Positions 1 to 10,565 of a stretch of 39,124 bases of DNA are shown piece by piece. Within the stretch, counting starts at the first letter, position 1. Each line of letters opens with the position of its first letter. A program made the position numbers and the translations under genes. The notes beneath the pieces were generated by a model. It made no database searches, was not told the DNA's origin, and was given only the letters and a program-made list of their open reading frames with translations. Origin of the DNA: Reclinomonas americana ATCC 50394 (Eukaryota; Jakobida; Jakobea; Jakobida). Location of the stretch: the NCBI GenBank assembly GCA_048213135.1, contig PS015623.1:45103-84226 (forward strand), given 5' to 3'.

Positions 1-94
1 TACGTACGTACGTACGTACGTACGTACGTACGTACGACGACGTAGTAGGACGTACGTACGACGGACGTAGACGTAGAGACGAGAGAGTAGTAGT

Positions 95-131
<37 letters not shown>
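1..131. repeat. simple-sequence block at contig edge
   Basis: The window opens with about nine perfect copies of a TACG tetramer (1-36), decays into ACG/TAG-rich sequence, then (TAG)n at about 90-105 and a GA dinucleotide run to about 131. The GA run ends about 20 bp before the first plausible ATG. No coding potential is seen. The block may be a real microsatellite cluster in a promoter/5' UTR, or low-quality contig-end sequence. TACG is not a telomere repeat I recognise. Confidence 0.85.
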
Positions 132-134
<3 letters not shown>

Positions 135-151
135 GAACGACCATACACACC

Positions 152-3100
152 ATGGCAGCTGCACCCCATCACGTCGACACGGAGGTCACTCTGCGCGAGC
201 TGCAGAGCACACTGAAGCAGCTGAACGACGAGATCCGCCACATCGGGCAACACCGCGATCGCCGACATCATCGTCACCATCGTCGCTCTCACCGCGAAGA
301 GCGACGTCTCACCACCGTCGGCAGTGAAGATGATGACGACAACCATCATCGACACCGGCATAGTGGTCACCGAGAGGAAGGCGAGCAGAGGCAATCGACA
401 TCAGCCTCGCGTCGGTGCGTGCCGCTCACTCCGGACATGTGTGATATCTGTTTGGGAGAGTGGCAGAGCGGCAATGCGATCAGTGGCTGACTGGTGGGTG
501 GAGGCGCAGGTCTCGTCGCGCAGAGTCTGGTGGGGCAGTGGAGCGCGACGATGTGGCCGCGATCTTGTCGTCTTCCGTTGAATCGCCGCTTCCTCGTCGC
601 CGACACCATCATCATCGCCGACGGCATGGCGAAAAGAGAGCATCGTCTTCGCCAGTGCATGCGTGGAAGGCGAGCTCGTCGGCGGTTGGATCCGACAAGG
701 AGAATCAGGTGGACACCAAGTCGCTCCCGTCGTTCATGAAGGCCTCGATGAATGGCTTGACGACGCCGGAGATTGCCGATCGGTATGTGGTGGCGCCGGC
801 CAAGGAGAGTGTGCATGTGCATGCGGTGTGTGTTGATGGTGGAATGCGGTGCACAGGAGACTGGCTGCTGAAGTCGAACATTATCGCCTCAAGCGGCAAA
901 CGAAGCACATGGAGCGGCAATTGTTGGACTCGTGGACCGCAGCCACACTTGGTCGCTCCTCCTCCTCCTCCTCTGCGACAACAACAACGACAACAACAAC
1001 AACCACGACAGCACCAGTATCATCGTCAGTCGGTTCCAGTCGCATGTCATCCACACGCAGTCGGGAGAGACGACAGGCAGGTGGCGATGAGTCGCCACTG
1101 CTCAAGGCGGAACCGGTGGAGAGTTTGTACGAGAGCGAAGACGATGGTGCGCTGACCGAGGATGAGGAGCTGGCAGAGGTGGCTGGTGGAGGGCGCAGGC
1201 GCGACTTGAGCAGCCAGTTGCGCGAGTGTGAGGACCGACATGTGGAAAGGGGACGATCGAAAGCCGCCGCACTGTCGTTGTCGTCGTCGTCGTCGTCGCT
1301 GCTGGATCACGCCAGCATCATGCAGAGTGGCAGATCGTCGTCACTGGCCCCGACACGACGTGGATCCGTGGGAACTGCCTCGACCTTGGGCACCAGTTCT
1401 GTGGGAGCTGCGCGACGCGTGCATTTTGCGGATCGAGTGCAAGTGTACGGCATCACACCGAGGAAGAGCCGACTGGCACGATCTGCCCTCTCGCCATCGT
1501 CGCCCGCACTCGTATCACTCTCCACCGCTCGCTCCAGCTCGACTTCCACGCGCGACGATCCAGTGTTGCGGAGACTGCGCATGCTACGATCGCTGCCCAA
1601 GTTTTTCCGAGAGACCGCAGAGACCATCAACGGGTGGGTGTGCCTCTTGCTCGCATATCACTTCTCTCTGTGTATGTGTGTACTCAATCGCAGCTTGTCG
1701 CTTGCAGGTTTTTGCGTGACCACGGTCCGGCCATGGCGCTGACCGTCGCCGATGTTTATGGGTTCTTTTTCGAGGTAACACGTTTGACACGAGAGGTCGC
1801 CACTTCATATCGTGGTTTTTTCACACGCATCCCCACAGGTAATAACCGACAGCCGAGGGCAGCCACTGTGCGGAGAGCCAGTGGTACACGTGGACGTGTT
1901 TGTGTGCACGTCGGCCAAGCCGACCGCCACTGGCCGCATTGTTGCTCTTCGTGTTGGTACGTCGTCGAAAGAAATTCTCGTCGTCGTCTTCACACACTCA
2001 TGCGCATCCGCAGGGCGCATGCGAGTACCATACAACCGACACGGAGTCTGCGTGTTCCCGAAAATCACGCACGTTTCCTTCACGCGCGCCCGCCGCGACG
2101 ACCCCACAGTTGGCGTCACCAGTCGTCACAAATCATGGGTCGCCCGTCTCTTTGTCCGCGGCGCCACCCGCGTCGTTCACGTCCTTCGTGCGCTGGCCGA
2201 ACACGACCTGGCGACTGCTACCGCAGCCACCACTCGCCCATGAAACACACAGCAGTGAAGCTTTTCGTTTGTCGCGGTCCTGCAACCACAAAATCAGTCA
2301 CCATCGAGCGACGACAATGGGCGTTCTCGGCAGCGTGCTGGTGTGGTTTCTCCGACTCGCCACACTCCTCATTCCCTTCAATGCCTACCAAATGCTGCGG
2401 CAAGTGCTCTCGCCGGCCGTCGAGAAGCGCTGGCGACCATTCCGACTCACAGTCCCCGTCATGCTTCGTCTCTTGCCTCTCTTTCTCTCTCCTCGAGTAA
2501 TCGCTCATCGCGCATGCAGCATCGGCGTGGCTCTCGTGCTGTCGTGGTTCGACGCAACCATTCACGCCCTGGTGACCACTGTCATGGTGCTCGGCACACT
2601 GCTGATGACGGCCTTTGCGGCCGGCGGTCTGATCACCATCGGCAATCGATGGATCACCGTCGGCATCATTGCTCTCTCGTGTTCCATGTTCAGGTTCTGT
2701 GCATCCATACCCTGTGGTCAAAGACTGAGAGAGAGACAGCTCACTGCCGCCTGCACACAGCGCGTTGGTGTACTTTGCCGGTCCTGCGTCTGTCGAGTAA
2801 ACCATATGCATAATCTGTTTTTGTTTGTGTGAGAGAGAGCGAGAGAATGCACTGGGAAGGAGTGAACGGGCACGCTGCTGCTGCTGCTGCTGCACCCATG
2901 CAGGTGGACGCCGAGGACACGTGGCAACGCGATGTGCAAGTGCTGCGCGAGAGTCTGAGCATGCTGGGCGCGGTGTGCGGCACACGAGTTGCGCGCACAT
3001 GCATTGCTGATGATGATGATAGTGATGGAGTCTCTCACACTCCTCGCGAGAGCAGCAAGCGCGACAACCGAAAGAGACGCGCAGTGGTGCCATGCCACCG

Positions 3101-3430
3101 CAAATGTCGGAGCGCGCAGAGCAGGAGCGACTGGATGCAGAGAAGCAGGAGATTGTGAGTCTGTTGGATGAGACGTGGGCGATGTTTGAGGGGGCGGCCG
3201 AGCGACTGGAGCGCTCCGTGGTCTCGATGAGCGGTGATGCGTTTGGTGATGATGGTGAGGGCAATGTGGAGGCGCTGCGTGCGAGGAGAGACGAGCTGCG
3301 GGGGGAGGTGCAGAGCGGCAACGTGCAGCTGGCCGACGTGCTGGCGCGACTGCAGAGATTGCAGTTCCACTTGCACGCCATGTCGCTGTGCAACTCGGGT
3401 GCCGCCACCACCGCCTCCACGCTCACGTAG
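152..3430 (+). CDS. uncharacterised multi-exon membrane / coiled-coil protein
   Basis: I do not recognise the family. The ATG at 152 opens a short helical segment followed by a His/Arg/Asp-rich disordered stretch. An exon ending at the GTATGT donor at 783 joins in phase to the acceptor before 862 (PEIADR-RLAAEVEHYRLKRQ), giving a coiled coil and then Ser/Thr-rich sequence. The next exons carry FFRETAETING-FLRDHG and a beta-rich segment (1848-1969; SRGQPLCGEPVVHVDVFV) that continues in phase after the intron ending about 2014. From 2317 come hydrophobic stretches (GVLGSVLVWFLRLATLL; ALVTTVMVLGTLLMTAFAAG), likely two or more membrane spans. A phase-compatible intron (2797-2903) leads to a helical C-terminus ending at the TAG at 3428-3430. 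The beta segment might be Ig/filamin-like, but I cannot show this. The membrane part and helical tail could be separate genes. It converges on the next gene with 50 bp between stops. Confidence 0.5.
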
Positions 3431-3480
3431 TGAATGCTAACATGTCATTTACATTGATCCTTCTTCCTCCGCACTGTCCG

Positions 3481-6400
3481 TCAGCCACTGCCGCTGCCCG
3501 ACACGCCGCCCAGATGCTTGTGCGTGGACAACATGTCCTTGCGCGGATTCTGCTGGAGCGACATTTGCTGGAAAACTTGCTGTGCGTACGGCTTGTGCAG
3601 GAGGCCGGCCTCGCCCAGCCGTGTCACCAGCTTGTAGCGCGGATCCTTCAGCAGCTGCACCTCCGAGTAGCCCTTCAGCGGCTGGAAGGCCGTCGGTAAC
3701 TCGGTCGAGGGGTCCACCACAGTGCGGTCCGTCATGTTCGCAAACGCCGCCGTCGGCTGTAGCAGGCGCTCCGGANNNNNNNNNNNNNNNNNNNNNNNNN
3801 NNNNNNNNNNNNNNNNNNNNNNNNNNNNNNNNNNNNNNNNNNNNNNNNNNNNNNNNNNNNNNNNNNNNNNNNNNNNNNNNNNNNNNNNNNNNNNNNNNNN
3901 NNNNNNNNNNNNNNNNNNNNNNNNNNNNNNNNNNNNNNNNNNNNNNNNNNNNNNNNNNNNNNNNNNNNNNNNNNNNNNNNNNNNNNNNNNNNNNNNNNNN
4001 NNNNNNNNNNNNNNNNNNNNNNNNNNNNNNNNNNNNNNNNNNNNNNNNNNNNNNNNNNNNNNNNNNNNNNNNNNNNNNNNNNNNNNNNNNNNNNNNNNNN
4101 NNNNNNNNNNNNNNNNNNNNNNNNNNNNNNNNNNNNNNNNNNNNNNNNNNNNNNNNNNNNNNNNNNNNNNNNNNNNNNNNNNNNNNNNNNNNNNNNNNNN
4201 NNNNNNNNNNNNNNNNNNNNNNNNNNNNNNNNNNNNNNNNNNNNNNNNNNNNNNNNNNNNNNNNNNNNNNNNNNNNNNNNNNNNNNNNNNNNNNNNNNNN
4301 NNNNNNNNNNNNNNNNNNNNNNNNNNNNNNNNNNNNNNNNNNNNNNNNNNNNNNNNNNNNNNNNNNNNNCCTGCTGCTCCTGCTCACGCTTCTCACGCTC
4401 CATCCGCTCCGCCTCCAGCTCCGCCGCCCGTTTGACATCGCGTTCCTGCTGCCGCAGCTCGAATTGTTGCCGGGTGGTCTCGTAGCGCTGCTTCAACTCA
4501 CGCGTTGTCTCGCCGTGTCGGGCGCGCTCGGCTTCTGTCATGGCCGAGTCGTGCTCGAATCGCTCCAATAACTATGGAAATAAGCTGTGAGCTTACTCTC
4601 AAACACACACGCGTACCCTCATCACTCGCGCCGCAAACCTCGTTGAGTGCATGGCGCTGCTCGCGCAGCTCCTCCATCTCCACGGCAAACTCGTCGCGCA
4701 GACCCTTGAGCTTGCGGCGATTGTACTCGCACGCAGCGTGCCACGCCAGCATCTCCTCAATGGAGGCCTTGTTGTGCGACGGCATCTCCAACGACAGACG
4801 ATCGATGAAGCGCGCGCGGTCAAAGCGCCCCGTGGCGGCGAACTCGCGGCACACCTTTGTGAAGTGTGCCACGTCTTTCTCTGCACTCCATCGCTCCGGT
4901 CGCAACTGCGCCAGTGCCTGCCGCGTGGCCCGCACCGCCGGCTGCTCGTCGCCAGACATGCTCAACACGACCAGCATGCACGGAGTCTCCGAGAACACTG
5001 CTTGCTTGAACGCATCTGCACGGAAGCTCAGTACGCTGTGCGGGGAAGGGGGTAGAGAGGAGAGAAGGGAAACACGCACCTTGCTGGCCTTCACGCGGAG
5101 TCACCAATTGATCAATCGGCAGCTGCATGGGTGGTCTTTGCACACCGGCCGATGGCGGACGCTGCACTCCGCGAGCCGACGCCGGCCGTCCACCAGAGGC
5201 CGCCGACATGGGGCGTGCCGACAGTGGTGCATTACCCACAGCCGAGCCCGGTCGACTGGCGTTGGTGACGAGCGGGACGTTGAGTGCACTTGATGATCTC
5301 CCACAACACATGCACACTTGTACACACCTGCTGCGAGCCGAGGTTGGGCGCGCCTTCAGAATGACACGCGAGCCCTCCTGCAGCATTCGTGGTTGTGATC
5401 GCTGGGACTCCAGCACACCGTCGACCGTTGCGCTGCTCTCGGCCAGCTGCTCGTTGGCCTCCTGTGGAAGATCCAGCGCTGGCACCTCTACTGCAGCAGC
5501 AGCAGCAGCCAGGCCTTGCATATCGCCATCCTCGCTCTCCCCGTCATCGTCGGCAATGTCGTCGCTACCGACGACCGACAACTGCTGACTGTCTTCGTGC
5601 TCCACCGTCGACGATTCGCTGACACGCTTCTCCAGCGGTGGTGGCATAGCAGCCGCCGTGGTCTGTGTGACAAAGAACGATGGACCAGCATGCGAGGCAC
5701 CCGACTCCCGTCGCGACAGCGGCGGCCTGGCATTGCTGGCCGCCGATGCGACACCCGATCTCGACGGCGCAGGCGTCACGCACGTGGAGACGGCGGGTGT
5801 GGTGCTGGTCGAAGATGATGCAGTTGGCTGGAGGAGTGTGGAGGCTCTCCGTTGTGACATGACCTCCAGCGTCTCCGAGTGCAGCTGCTCGAGGCGCTGC
5901 GTCAGCCGACTCGGAATGCTGCAAGTGCGAGTCAACGAAAAGTGGGGCAAGAAAAACAGGCACCTTCTTCTGCCCCTACCTCGCCAAATCATCGTCCACT
6001 CGCTGCAACCAGTCCTCGACCTGGCTCTGCGTCATACCCTCAGCTCGTGCCACAGCCTGCGGATTCACGTGCTTGTAATGATGGTGTGTCCGCATGGTTC
6101 GGTGCGTCATGTGTGTTCTCCTCGAATGAATGCTCTCCCTGCAGGTACCACCACCACCAACAGTGAGCGAGGAGACTGTGTGTGTGCAAACACGCACGTG
6201 AGCAAGCACGACGCATGCGCAACAGATCGCCACCGTCGTCGCCCTCCAGCGCCGCTCGCTGCGCCTCCTCCTCGCTCTCCCTCTCCAGTTCGCGAACATT
6301 CGCCATGTGCTCCTCTATCTCGGCCATGACTCGCACTCCCTGCGCCGTCGTGTCCTCCTCCGCTTGCTCCAAATCGCCCTTCAGCTCCACGTACATGGCA

Positions 6401-7042
6401 CGCAGCGTGCCGGCCCGCTCGGCGGCATTAAAGTTGAGTGCCAGCATGCCCTGCGACGGAGGTGAGCCAACAGAGAAACAGGCATCAATAAGTACAAATT
6501 GCAGACTTGAGCACCTTCATGTCGTTGACTCGTTTCGCCCAGTCTGCGTGGTGATAAGCAGCTTGAGCGAAACGAGAGGAGAGAGAGAGGGAGACTGCGG
6601 GATGAAATGAACGCAACAAGTCGACATGGAGTACCGAGCGCCCTCTCTCCGCCCCTCCTCCTCTGCAAACTCACACGTGACGTCGTCCTCCATCGATCCC
6701 ATTATGGTGGCCAGCTCCAACTCCACGCGCTCCCTGCCGATCCAAGTAAGCAAATGTGTGATAGCAAAGGAACCACCACCAGCTGCAGTCGCACCTCTCC
6801 TCCTTCAGACGCGCATGCTCCATCAAATAGTCACGCTTGTGCCCGTCAATGCGCGACTTTTGCTTGTTGCCCTTGACCACCGACTTGAGCTGGTGCAACT
6901 ATACAAACGAGTGGAAGGATTGAGTCTGAAATAGCTGACAAAAAAAGTGACCTCGCACTCCCACCTTCTCCTCCAGTCGCTGCGAGCCTTGCTTTGACCG
7001 CTCCAGCAGCGCCATGGCCTTGTCCACATCGTGCCCGCCCAT
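3481..7042 (-). CDS. CCDC112/CCDC148-family coiled-coil protein
   Basis: Read right to left. The ATG at 7042 starts MGGHDVDKAMALLERSK, followed by helical exons near 6.80-6.90, 6.67-6.74, 6.51-6.55 and 6.22-6.45 kb, then a short exon with QAVARAEGMTQSQVEDWL. A disordered Ser/Pro/Ala/acidic insert follows (about 5.33-5.92 and 5.10-5.30 kb). The C-terminal half at 4.63-5.04 kb contains RPERWSAEKDVAHFTKVCRE and MPSHNKASIEEMLAWHAA, matching the W..D...F and LP-x-K...V..H..W pattern of CCDC112/CCDC148. A Glu/Arg-rich coiled coil runs into a 594-N gap. After the gap, PERLLQPTAAFAN resembles the family's terminal DPxRLxxPT motif. CCDC112 is associated with centriolar satellites and cilia in animals; function here is inferred. 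The stop is at 3481-3483. Choice between the two paralogue groups is uncertain. Confidence 0.65.
3776..4369. other. assembly gap (594 N)
   Basis: A run of N lies inside the coiled-coil region of the CCDC112/CCDC148-like gene. The frame entering the gap and the frame of the C-terminal motif leaving it are not the same across 594 bases. Either an intron lies in the gap or its stated length is approximate. Confidence 1.
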
Positions 7043-7420
7043 CAGTCGAGCGCGCTGACCATGGTGTGACACACTTCGAGCTGAGATGAATTGAAGACAC
7101 TGACTCGTGAGCACACACACACACACACACACTCACTCACTCTCTCTCACACACACCGTGCGTCTTCTCTCTTCTTCTTGCCTGTCTCTGTCTGTCTGTC
7201 TCTCTCGTCTTTCTGCTCCCGCGCAACTTGATTCGCCAGTGCTTGTCTGAGCACTGCCTGTGCGCTCACGCAAGTCGCGCACGGCTCTCAGTGCGCTCAT
7301 TCTTCAGAGAGAGCGAGCGGGCGGAGGTCAGAGTGTGTGAACGGCGGGACAGTTGCGCTCGCGTCTTCCCGCGCGCGCGATTCGGCTCCTTTCACATTTG
7401 TTAATCTCACATAAGCAGCA
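7043..7420. promoter_or_regulatory. divergent intergenic region with CA microsatellite
   Basis: This 378-bp spacer separates the head-to-head starts of the CCDC112-like gene (minus) and Sec61-beta (plus), so it must hold both promoters and 5' UTRs. It contains a (CA)n run at about 7113-7132, then CT- and TCTG-rich sequence to about 7205. I see no convincing TATA box or other named element. Confidence 0.55.
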
Positions 7421-7996
7421 ATGGCCGGCGAGAAGTTGCGTCTCTGTCTGTGATGCTTATGCGATGTCCTTGTGTGCGCCTGTGGCGCTGTGCGTTCGCT
7501 CGTGTGCTGTGCGTGACATGTGCGCCGACATGTTTGCCAATGGCGGCCTCACGCTTGTCTCTTGACGCGCTGCAGGACTGTGTCGACGCGTGGAGCGGGT
7601 GCGGGCGTGTCGCTCAACTCAGCCAAGAAGAACTTCCTGTCGTTCTACTCGGGCGAAGGCGAGGACTCAATGGGCTTCAAAGTGTTGCGTCTCTCGCCAC
7701 ACACAGCGGACGCTCTCCCTCTCCGCACGCATGCACACACACGCACTCTATCCTCTGTTTCCGCACCCACTGCTCTTGTGTGTCTCGATGAGTGGCGAGC
7801 GTGTGGACGGGGGCGTGCGCGCCATTTTCCGACGCACATCCCCCACGCGCGTTGTCTCCCGCCAACTCATATTCTCTCTCTCCCCCTTGTTTCTCCCTTT
7901 GTGACTTTTAGGCCGCCGCAATTCGTGCTGATTGGCAGCATCATCTTTGTGGTGATTGTGTTCATCCTGCACATTCTCGGCAAGTTGGTCGGATAA
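7421..7996 (+). CDS. SEC61B: Sec61 translocon beta subunit
   Basis: Three exons join in phase: 7421-7449, 7576-7683 and 7912-7996, giving 222 nt (73 residues plus stop). The product starts MAGEKLRLC, has a short Ser/Gly-rich cytosolic segment, then the family block NFLSFYSGEGEDSMGFKVPP and a single C-terminal membrane anchor (FVLIGSIIFVVIVFILHILG), ending GKLVG. Human Sec61-beta has the same order (RFYTEDSPGLKVGP, then the anchor ending in HIWGKY) at 96 residues; the shortening is in the N-terminal tail. It is a tail-anchored ER protein of the Sec61 complex, which moves nascent secretory and membrane proteins into the ER. The intron joins reproduce the conserved KVPP junction, which supports the model strongly. 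Confidence 0.93.
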
Positions 7997-8124
7997 TCAT
8001 GGACTGCAGACGGGATTCGGCTCGCCTGTCGGCACGCGGGAATGAAGGCTGCGAGGCAGTGTTATAGACACCACCCTGTTTTGTGTTTCCTTGTTTTCTT
8101 CACATCTTACTTGGGTTCATCGCT
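7997..8124. other. convergent 3' spacer
   Basis: This 128-bp spacer between the Sec61-beta stop and the stop of the minus-strand ORF holds both 3' UTRs. No AATAAA is visible in it on either strand, and there is no further coding signal. Confidence 0.6.
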
Positions 8125-10422
8125 CTACGTTGGTGTGTGTTGGTGTTGCTCCTCCACTGGTGGCTGTTGTGGTGACGGTGATGGTCTAGGTGGTGGTGGT
8201 GGTGGTGGTGGTGGTGGCGGCGGCGGCAGCGGTGATGTGGGTGACATCATTGCTGCGGCGTGCAGGTGGGGATCGGCATCCACGTCACGCAGGCTCTGCT
8301 GGATCAGCACGTCGCCGAGTTGGCGGCGCACGCAGTCGGCGAATGACAGCAGAGCGGTGTGCGCCGTGGCACTGAGGGTGTAGCCACGCCGTCGCAAGTC
8401 GAGATATCCGCGCAGCGCCACGGTGAATTCGCCATCGTCGCGACTGTTGTCCGTTTGAACCACAGGGACTTGCCAGCTGGCCGTCACCGTGGGGGTGTTG
8501 ACAGTCGACGTGGATGAGGTGAACGGCGTAGGAGGTCGTCGGGCTGGTGGCGATTCCACCGGGAACTCGAGAGCGGGCGCCAGAGGCGTCTGCGGGCGCA
8601 TAGGCACAGTGGACACCGCGTCCTCCTCATGGTCTTCACCGTCGTCACCTCCGTCGTCACTCGCCTCCTCCTCATCGTCCTCCTCTTCCGCCTCCTCCTC
8701 CTCCTCCTCGGGTTGTGGAATGGTGTGGGCACTGGGCGTGGGCGCTTCCACCGGTGGCGGTGGCGGCCGGGCCGATCGTAGTGCACTTTTCGGAGGTGCA
8801 CTGACGGGCGTGGGCGTCGACGACGAGGTGTTGCGCTTGTTCTCCTCCTTGACCACCGCCAAGGATATCGATGCAGCTGACGATGATGAAGACGACGACG
8901 AGGACGAAGATGAGGAGGAGGAGGAAGGAGACTTGGGGGGCGCACTGCGCGACCGCTTGGTCGGCGGCTCCACCGACTGCAATCTGTTCTCGGCCGGCCT
9001 CTTCGGTGGGGCCACTGCTGCCGCGTACACCGGTGCCGGTGGTCGCGCCGTCGTTGCCGCCTGCCCGACCGGTTTCACTGATGGCTGCAGTGGTGGACCA
9101 CCCGGCCGACTCCCTCCTCCTGGGACAGCTGCTGCTCCTGCTGTTGTTGTTGTCGTGGTGGTGGCAGTGGTGGTGGCGGCGGCCGTCATGGCGACATCTG
9201 GCTTTGCCAGTGACNNNNNNNNNNNNNNNNNNNNNNNNNNNNNNNNNNNNNNNNNNNNNNNNNNNNNNNNNNNNNNNNNNNNNNNNNNNNNNNNNNNNNN
9301 NNNNNNNNNNNNNNNNNNNNNNNNNNNNNNNNNNNNNNNNNNNNNNNNNNNNNNNNNNNNNNNNNNNNNNNNNNNNNNNNNNNNNNNNNNNNNNNNNNNN
9401 NNNNNNNNNNNNNNNNNNNNNNNNNNNNNNNNNNNNNNNNNNNNNNNNNNNNNNNNNNNNNNNNNNNNNNNNNNNNNNNNNNNNNNNNNNNNNNNNNNNN
9501 NNNNNNNNNNNNNNNNNNNNNNNNNNNNNNNNNNNNNNNNNNNNNNNNNNNNNNNNNNNNNNNNNNNNNNNNNNNNNNNNNNNNNNNNNNNNNNNNNNNN
9601 NNNNNNNNNNNNNNNNNNNNNNNNNNNNNNNNNNNNNNNNNNNNNNNNNNNNNNNNNNNNNNNNNNNNNNNNNNNNNNNNNNNNNNNNNNNNNNNNNNNN
9701 NNNNNNNNNNNNNNNNNNNNNNNNNNNNNNNNNNNNNNNNNNNNNNNNNNNNNNNNNNNNNNNNNNNNNNNNNNNNNNNNNNNNNNNNNNNNNNNNNNNN
9801 NNNNNNNNNNNNNNNNNNNNNNNNNNNNNNNNNNNNNNNNNNNNNNNNNNNNNNNNNNNNNNNNNNNNNNNNNNNNNNNNNNNNNNNNNNNNNNNNNNNN
9901 NNNNNNNNNNNNNNNNNNNNNNNNNNNNNNNNNNNNNNNNNNNNNNNNNNNNNNNNNNNNNNNNNNNNNNNNNNNNNNNNNNNNNNNNNNNNNNNNNNNN
10001 NNNNNNNNNNNNNNNNNNNNNNNNNNNNNNNNNNNNNNNNNNNNNNNNNNNNNNNNNNNNNTGTACTCGACCGAGGGCGACGGGGAACGCGAGCGCCGAC
10101 TCCGTGACGAGCGATGTGCGTGATGATGGTGATGATGGTGATGGGGCAATTCTGGTGGTGCTGGTGGCGGAGGCGGTGGTGGAGGTGGTGGCGGTGGCCA
10201 GTGGCTGCGGTGGCGGTGACTGTGGTCTTCGGGGCGGTACGGGTGGACGTCGTAGCGGTGGTCGTACGGGAGGTGGTGACGGAGACTGGGAGCGGCGGAG
10301 GAGTAACCGTGATGCACATAGTGGTGTGGCTGCGGGTGGCTGCTGCCGCCACTGCTGCTGTTGTAGTGTTGTCGCCGTTCGTAGTCCACGTCAGCAGCGC
10401 TAACTCTGCGACGCGCGCTCAT
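8125..10422 (-). CDS. homopolymer-rich, apparently intronless protein
   Basis: A single frame runs from ATG at 10422 (MSARRRVSAADVDYERRQ) to a stop at 8125-8127 and stays open across an 847-N gap. It is dominated by low complexity: Tyr/His/Ser-rich sequence, poly-Pro, poly-His, an RS-like SRSRRSRSPSPS, then after the gap poly-Thr, poly-Ser, acidic Glu/Asp runs and a final poly-Pro tract. Only one segment looks folded, near 8.25-8.45 kb: FTVALRGYLDLRRRGYTLSA, then THTALLSFADCVRRQLGDVL. Its two amphipathic helices and the GYTLSATAHTALL turn faintly recall histone-fold TAF/SAGA subunits; this is a guess. A nuclear, RNA- or chromatin-related role is possible from composition alone. The gap hides about 280 residues, where a real domain could lie. 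Confidence 0.6.
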   Translation of the reverse strand: MSARRRVSAADVDYERRQHYNSSSGGSSHPQPHHYVHHGYSSAAPSLRHHLPYDHRYDVHPYRPEDHSHRHRSHWPPPPPPPPPPPPAPPELPHHHHHHHHAHRSSRSRRSRSPSPSVEYXXXXXXXXXXXXXXXXXXXXXXXXXXXXXXXXXXXXXXXXXXXXXXXXXXXXXXXXXXXXXXXXXXXXXXXXXXXXXXXXXXXXXXXXXXXXXXXXXXXXXXXXXXXXXXXXXXXXXXXXXXXXXXXXXXXXXXXXXXXXXXXXXXXXXXXXXXXXXXXXXXXXXXXXXXXXXXXXXXXXXXXXXXXXXXXXXXXXXXXXXXXXXXXXXXXXXXXXXXXXXXXXXXXXXXXXXXXXXXXXXXXXXXXXXXXXXXXXXXXXXXXXXXXXXXXXXXXXXXXXXXXSLAKPDVAMTAAATTTATTTTTTTAGAAAVPGGGSRPGGPPLQPSVKPVGQAATTARPPAPVYAAAVAPPKRPAENRLQSVEPPTKRSRSAPPKSPSSSSSSSSSSSSSSSSAASISLAVVKEENKRNTSSSTPTPVSAPPKSALRSARPPPPPVEAPTPSAHTIPQPEEEEEEAEEEDDEEEASDDGGDDGEDHEEDAVSTVPMRPQTPLAPALEFPVESPPARRPPTPFTSSTSTVNTPTVTASWQVPVVQTDNSRDDGEFTVALRGYLDLRRRGYTLSATAHTALLSFADCVRRQLGDVLIQQSLRDVDADPHLHAAAMMSPTSPLPPPPPPPPPPPPPRPSPSPQQPPVEEQHQHTPT
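9215..10061. other. assembly gap (847 N)
   Basis: A run of N lies inside the homopolymer-rich ORF. The coding frames on both sides agree across 847 bases, so the stated length is compatible with a continuous exon, though this would happen by chance one time in three. Flanking triplet repeats probably caused the assembly break. Confidence 1.
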
Positions 10423-10565
10423 GCAGACGACGACGACGGGAAGCGCGAGCGGGGCAAGAGGACGCCGAAAGACACTTCGCGGTTTTCCTTCTCAAATCAT
10501 TTCATTGCAAAACAAACAACAACACAACACAGAAGCTAGCTATGTAATACAAAGACAACGGGAGC
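10423..10565. other. intergenic spacer
   Basis: This 143-bp region lies between the start of the homopolymer-rich ORF and the PIKfyve stop, both on the minus strand. It must contain the PIKfyve 3' end and the downstream gene's promoter. It is relatively A/C-rich on the plus strand (ACAACAACACAACAC), that is T/G-rich in the transcribed sense, as expected near a 3' end. No other element was recognised. Confidence 0.5.

Noticed and set aside
1-36. TACG array as a telomere
   Set aside because: It does not match any eukaryotic telomere repeat I know and the array is very short.
2218-3426. Long minus-strand open frame (about 400 codons) opposite the first gene
   Set aside because: It is antisense to in-phase plus-strand exons. 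GC-rich coding DNA commonly leaves the opposite strand open, and its composition shows no domain.
2904-3430. Resemblance of the helical C-terminus to Mediator subunit MED30
   Set aside because: Only the last 30 residues vaguely fit (N..L...L..L...H.M). The N-terminal MED30 helices do not match and the exons join in phase to the upstream membrane gene.
6040-6447. Single long minus-strand frame as one exon of the CCDC112-like gene
   Set aside because: Its 3' part (after the residues encoded near 6218) runs into GT-rich, non-helical sequence with an intron donor-like GTGAGC, so only about 6.22-6.45 kb is accepted as exon.
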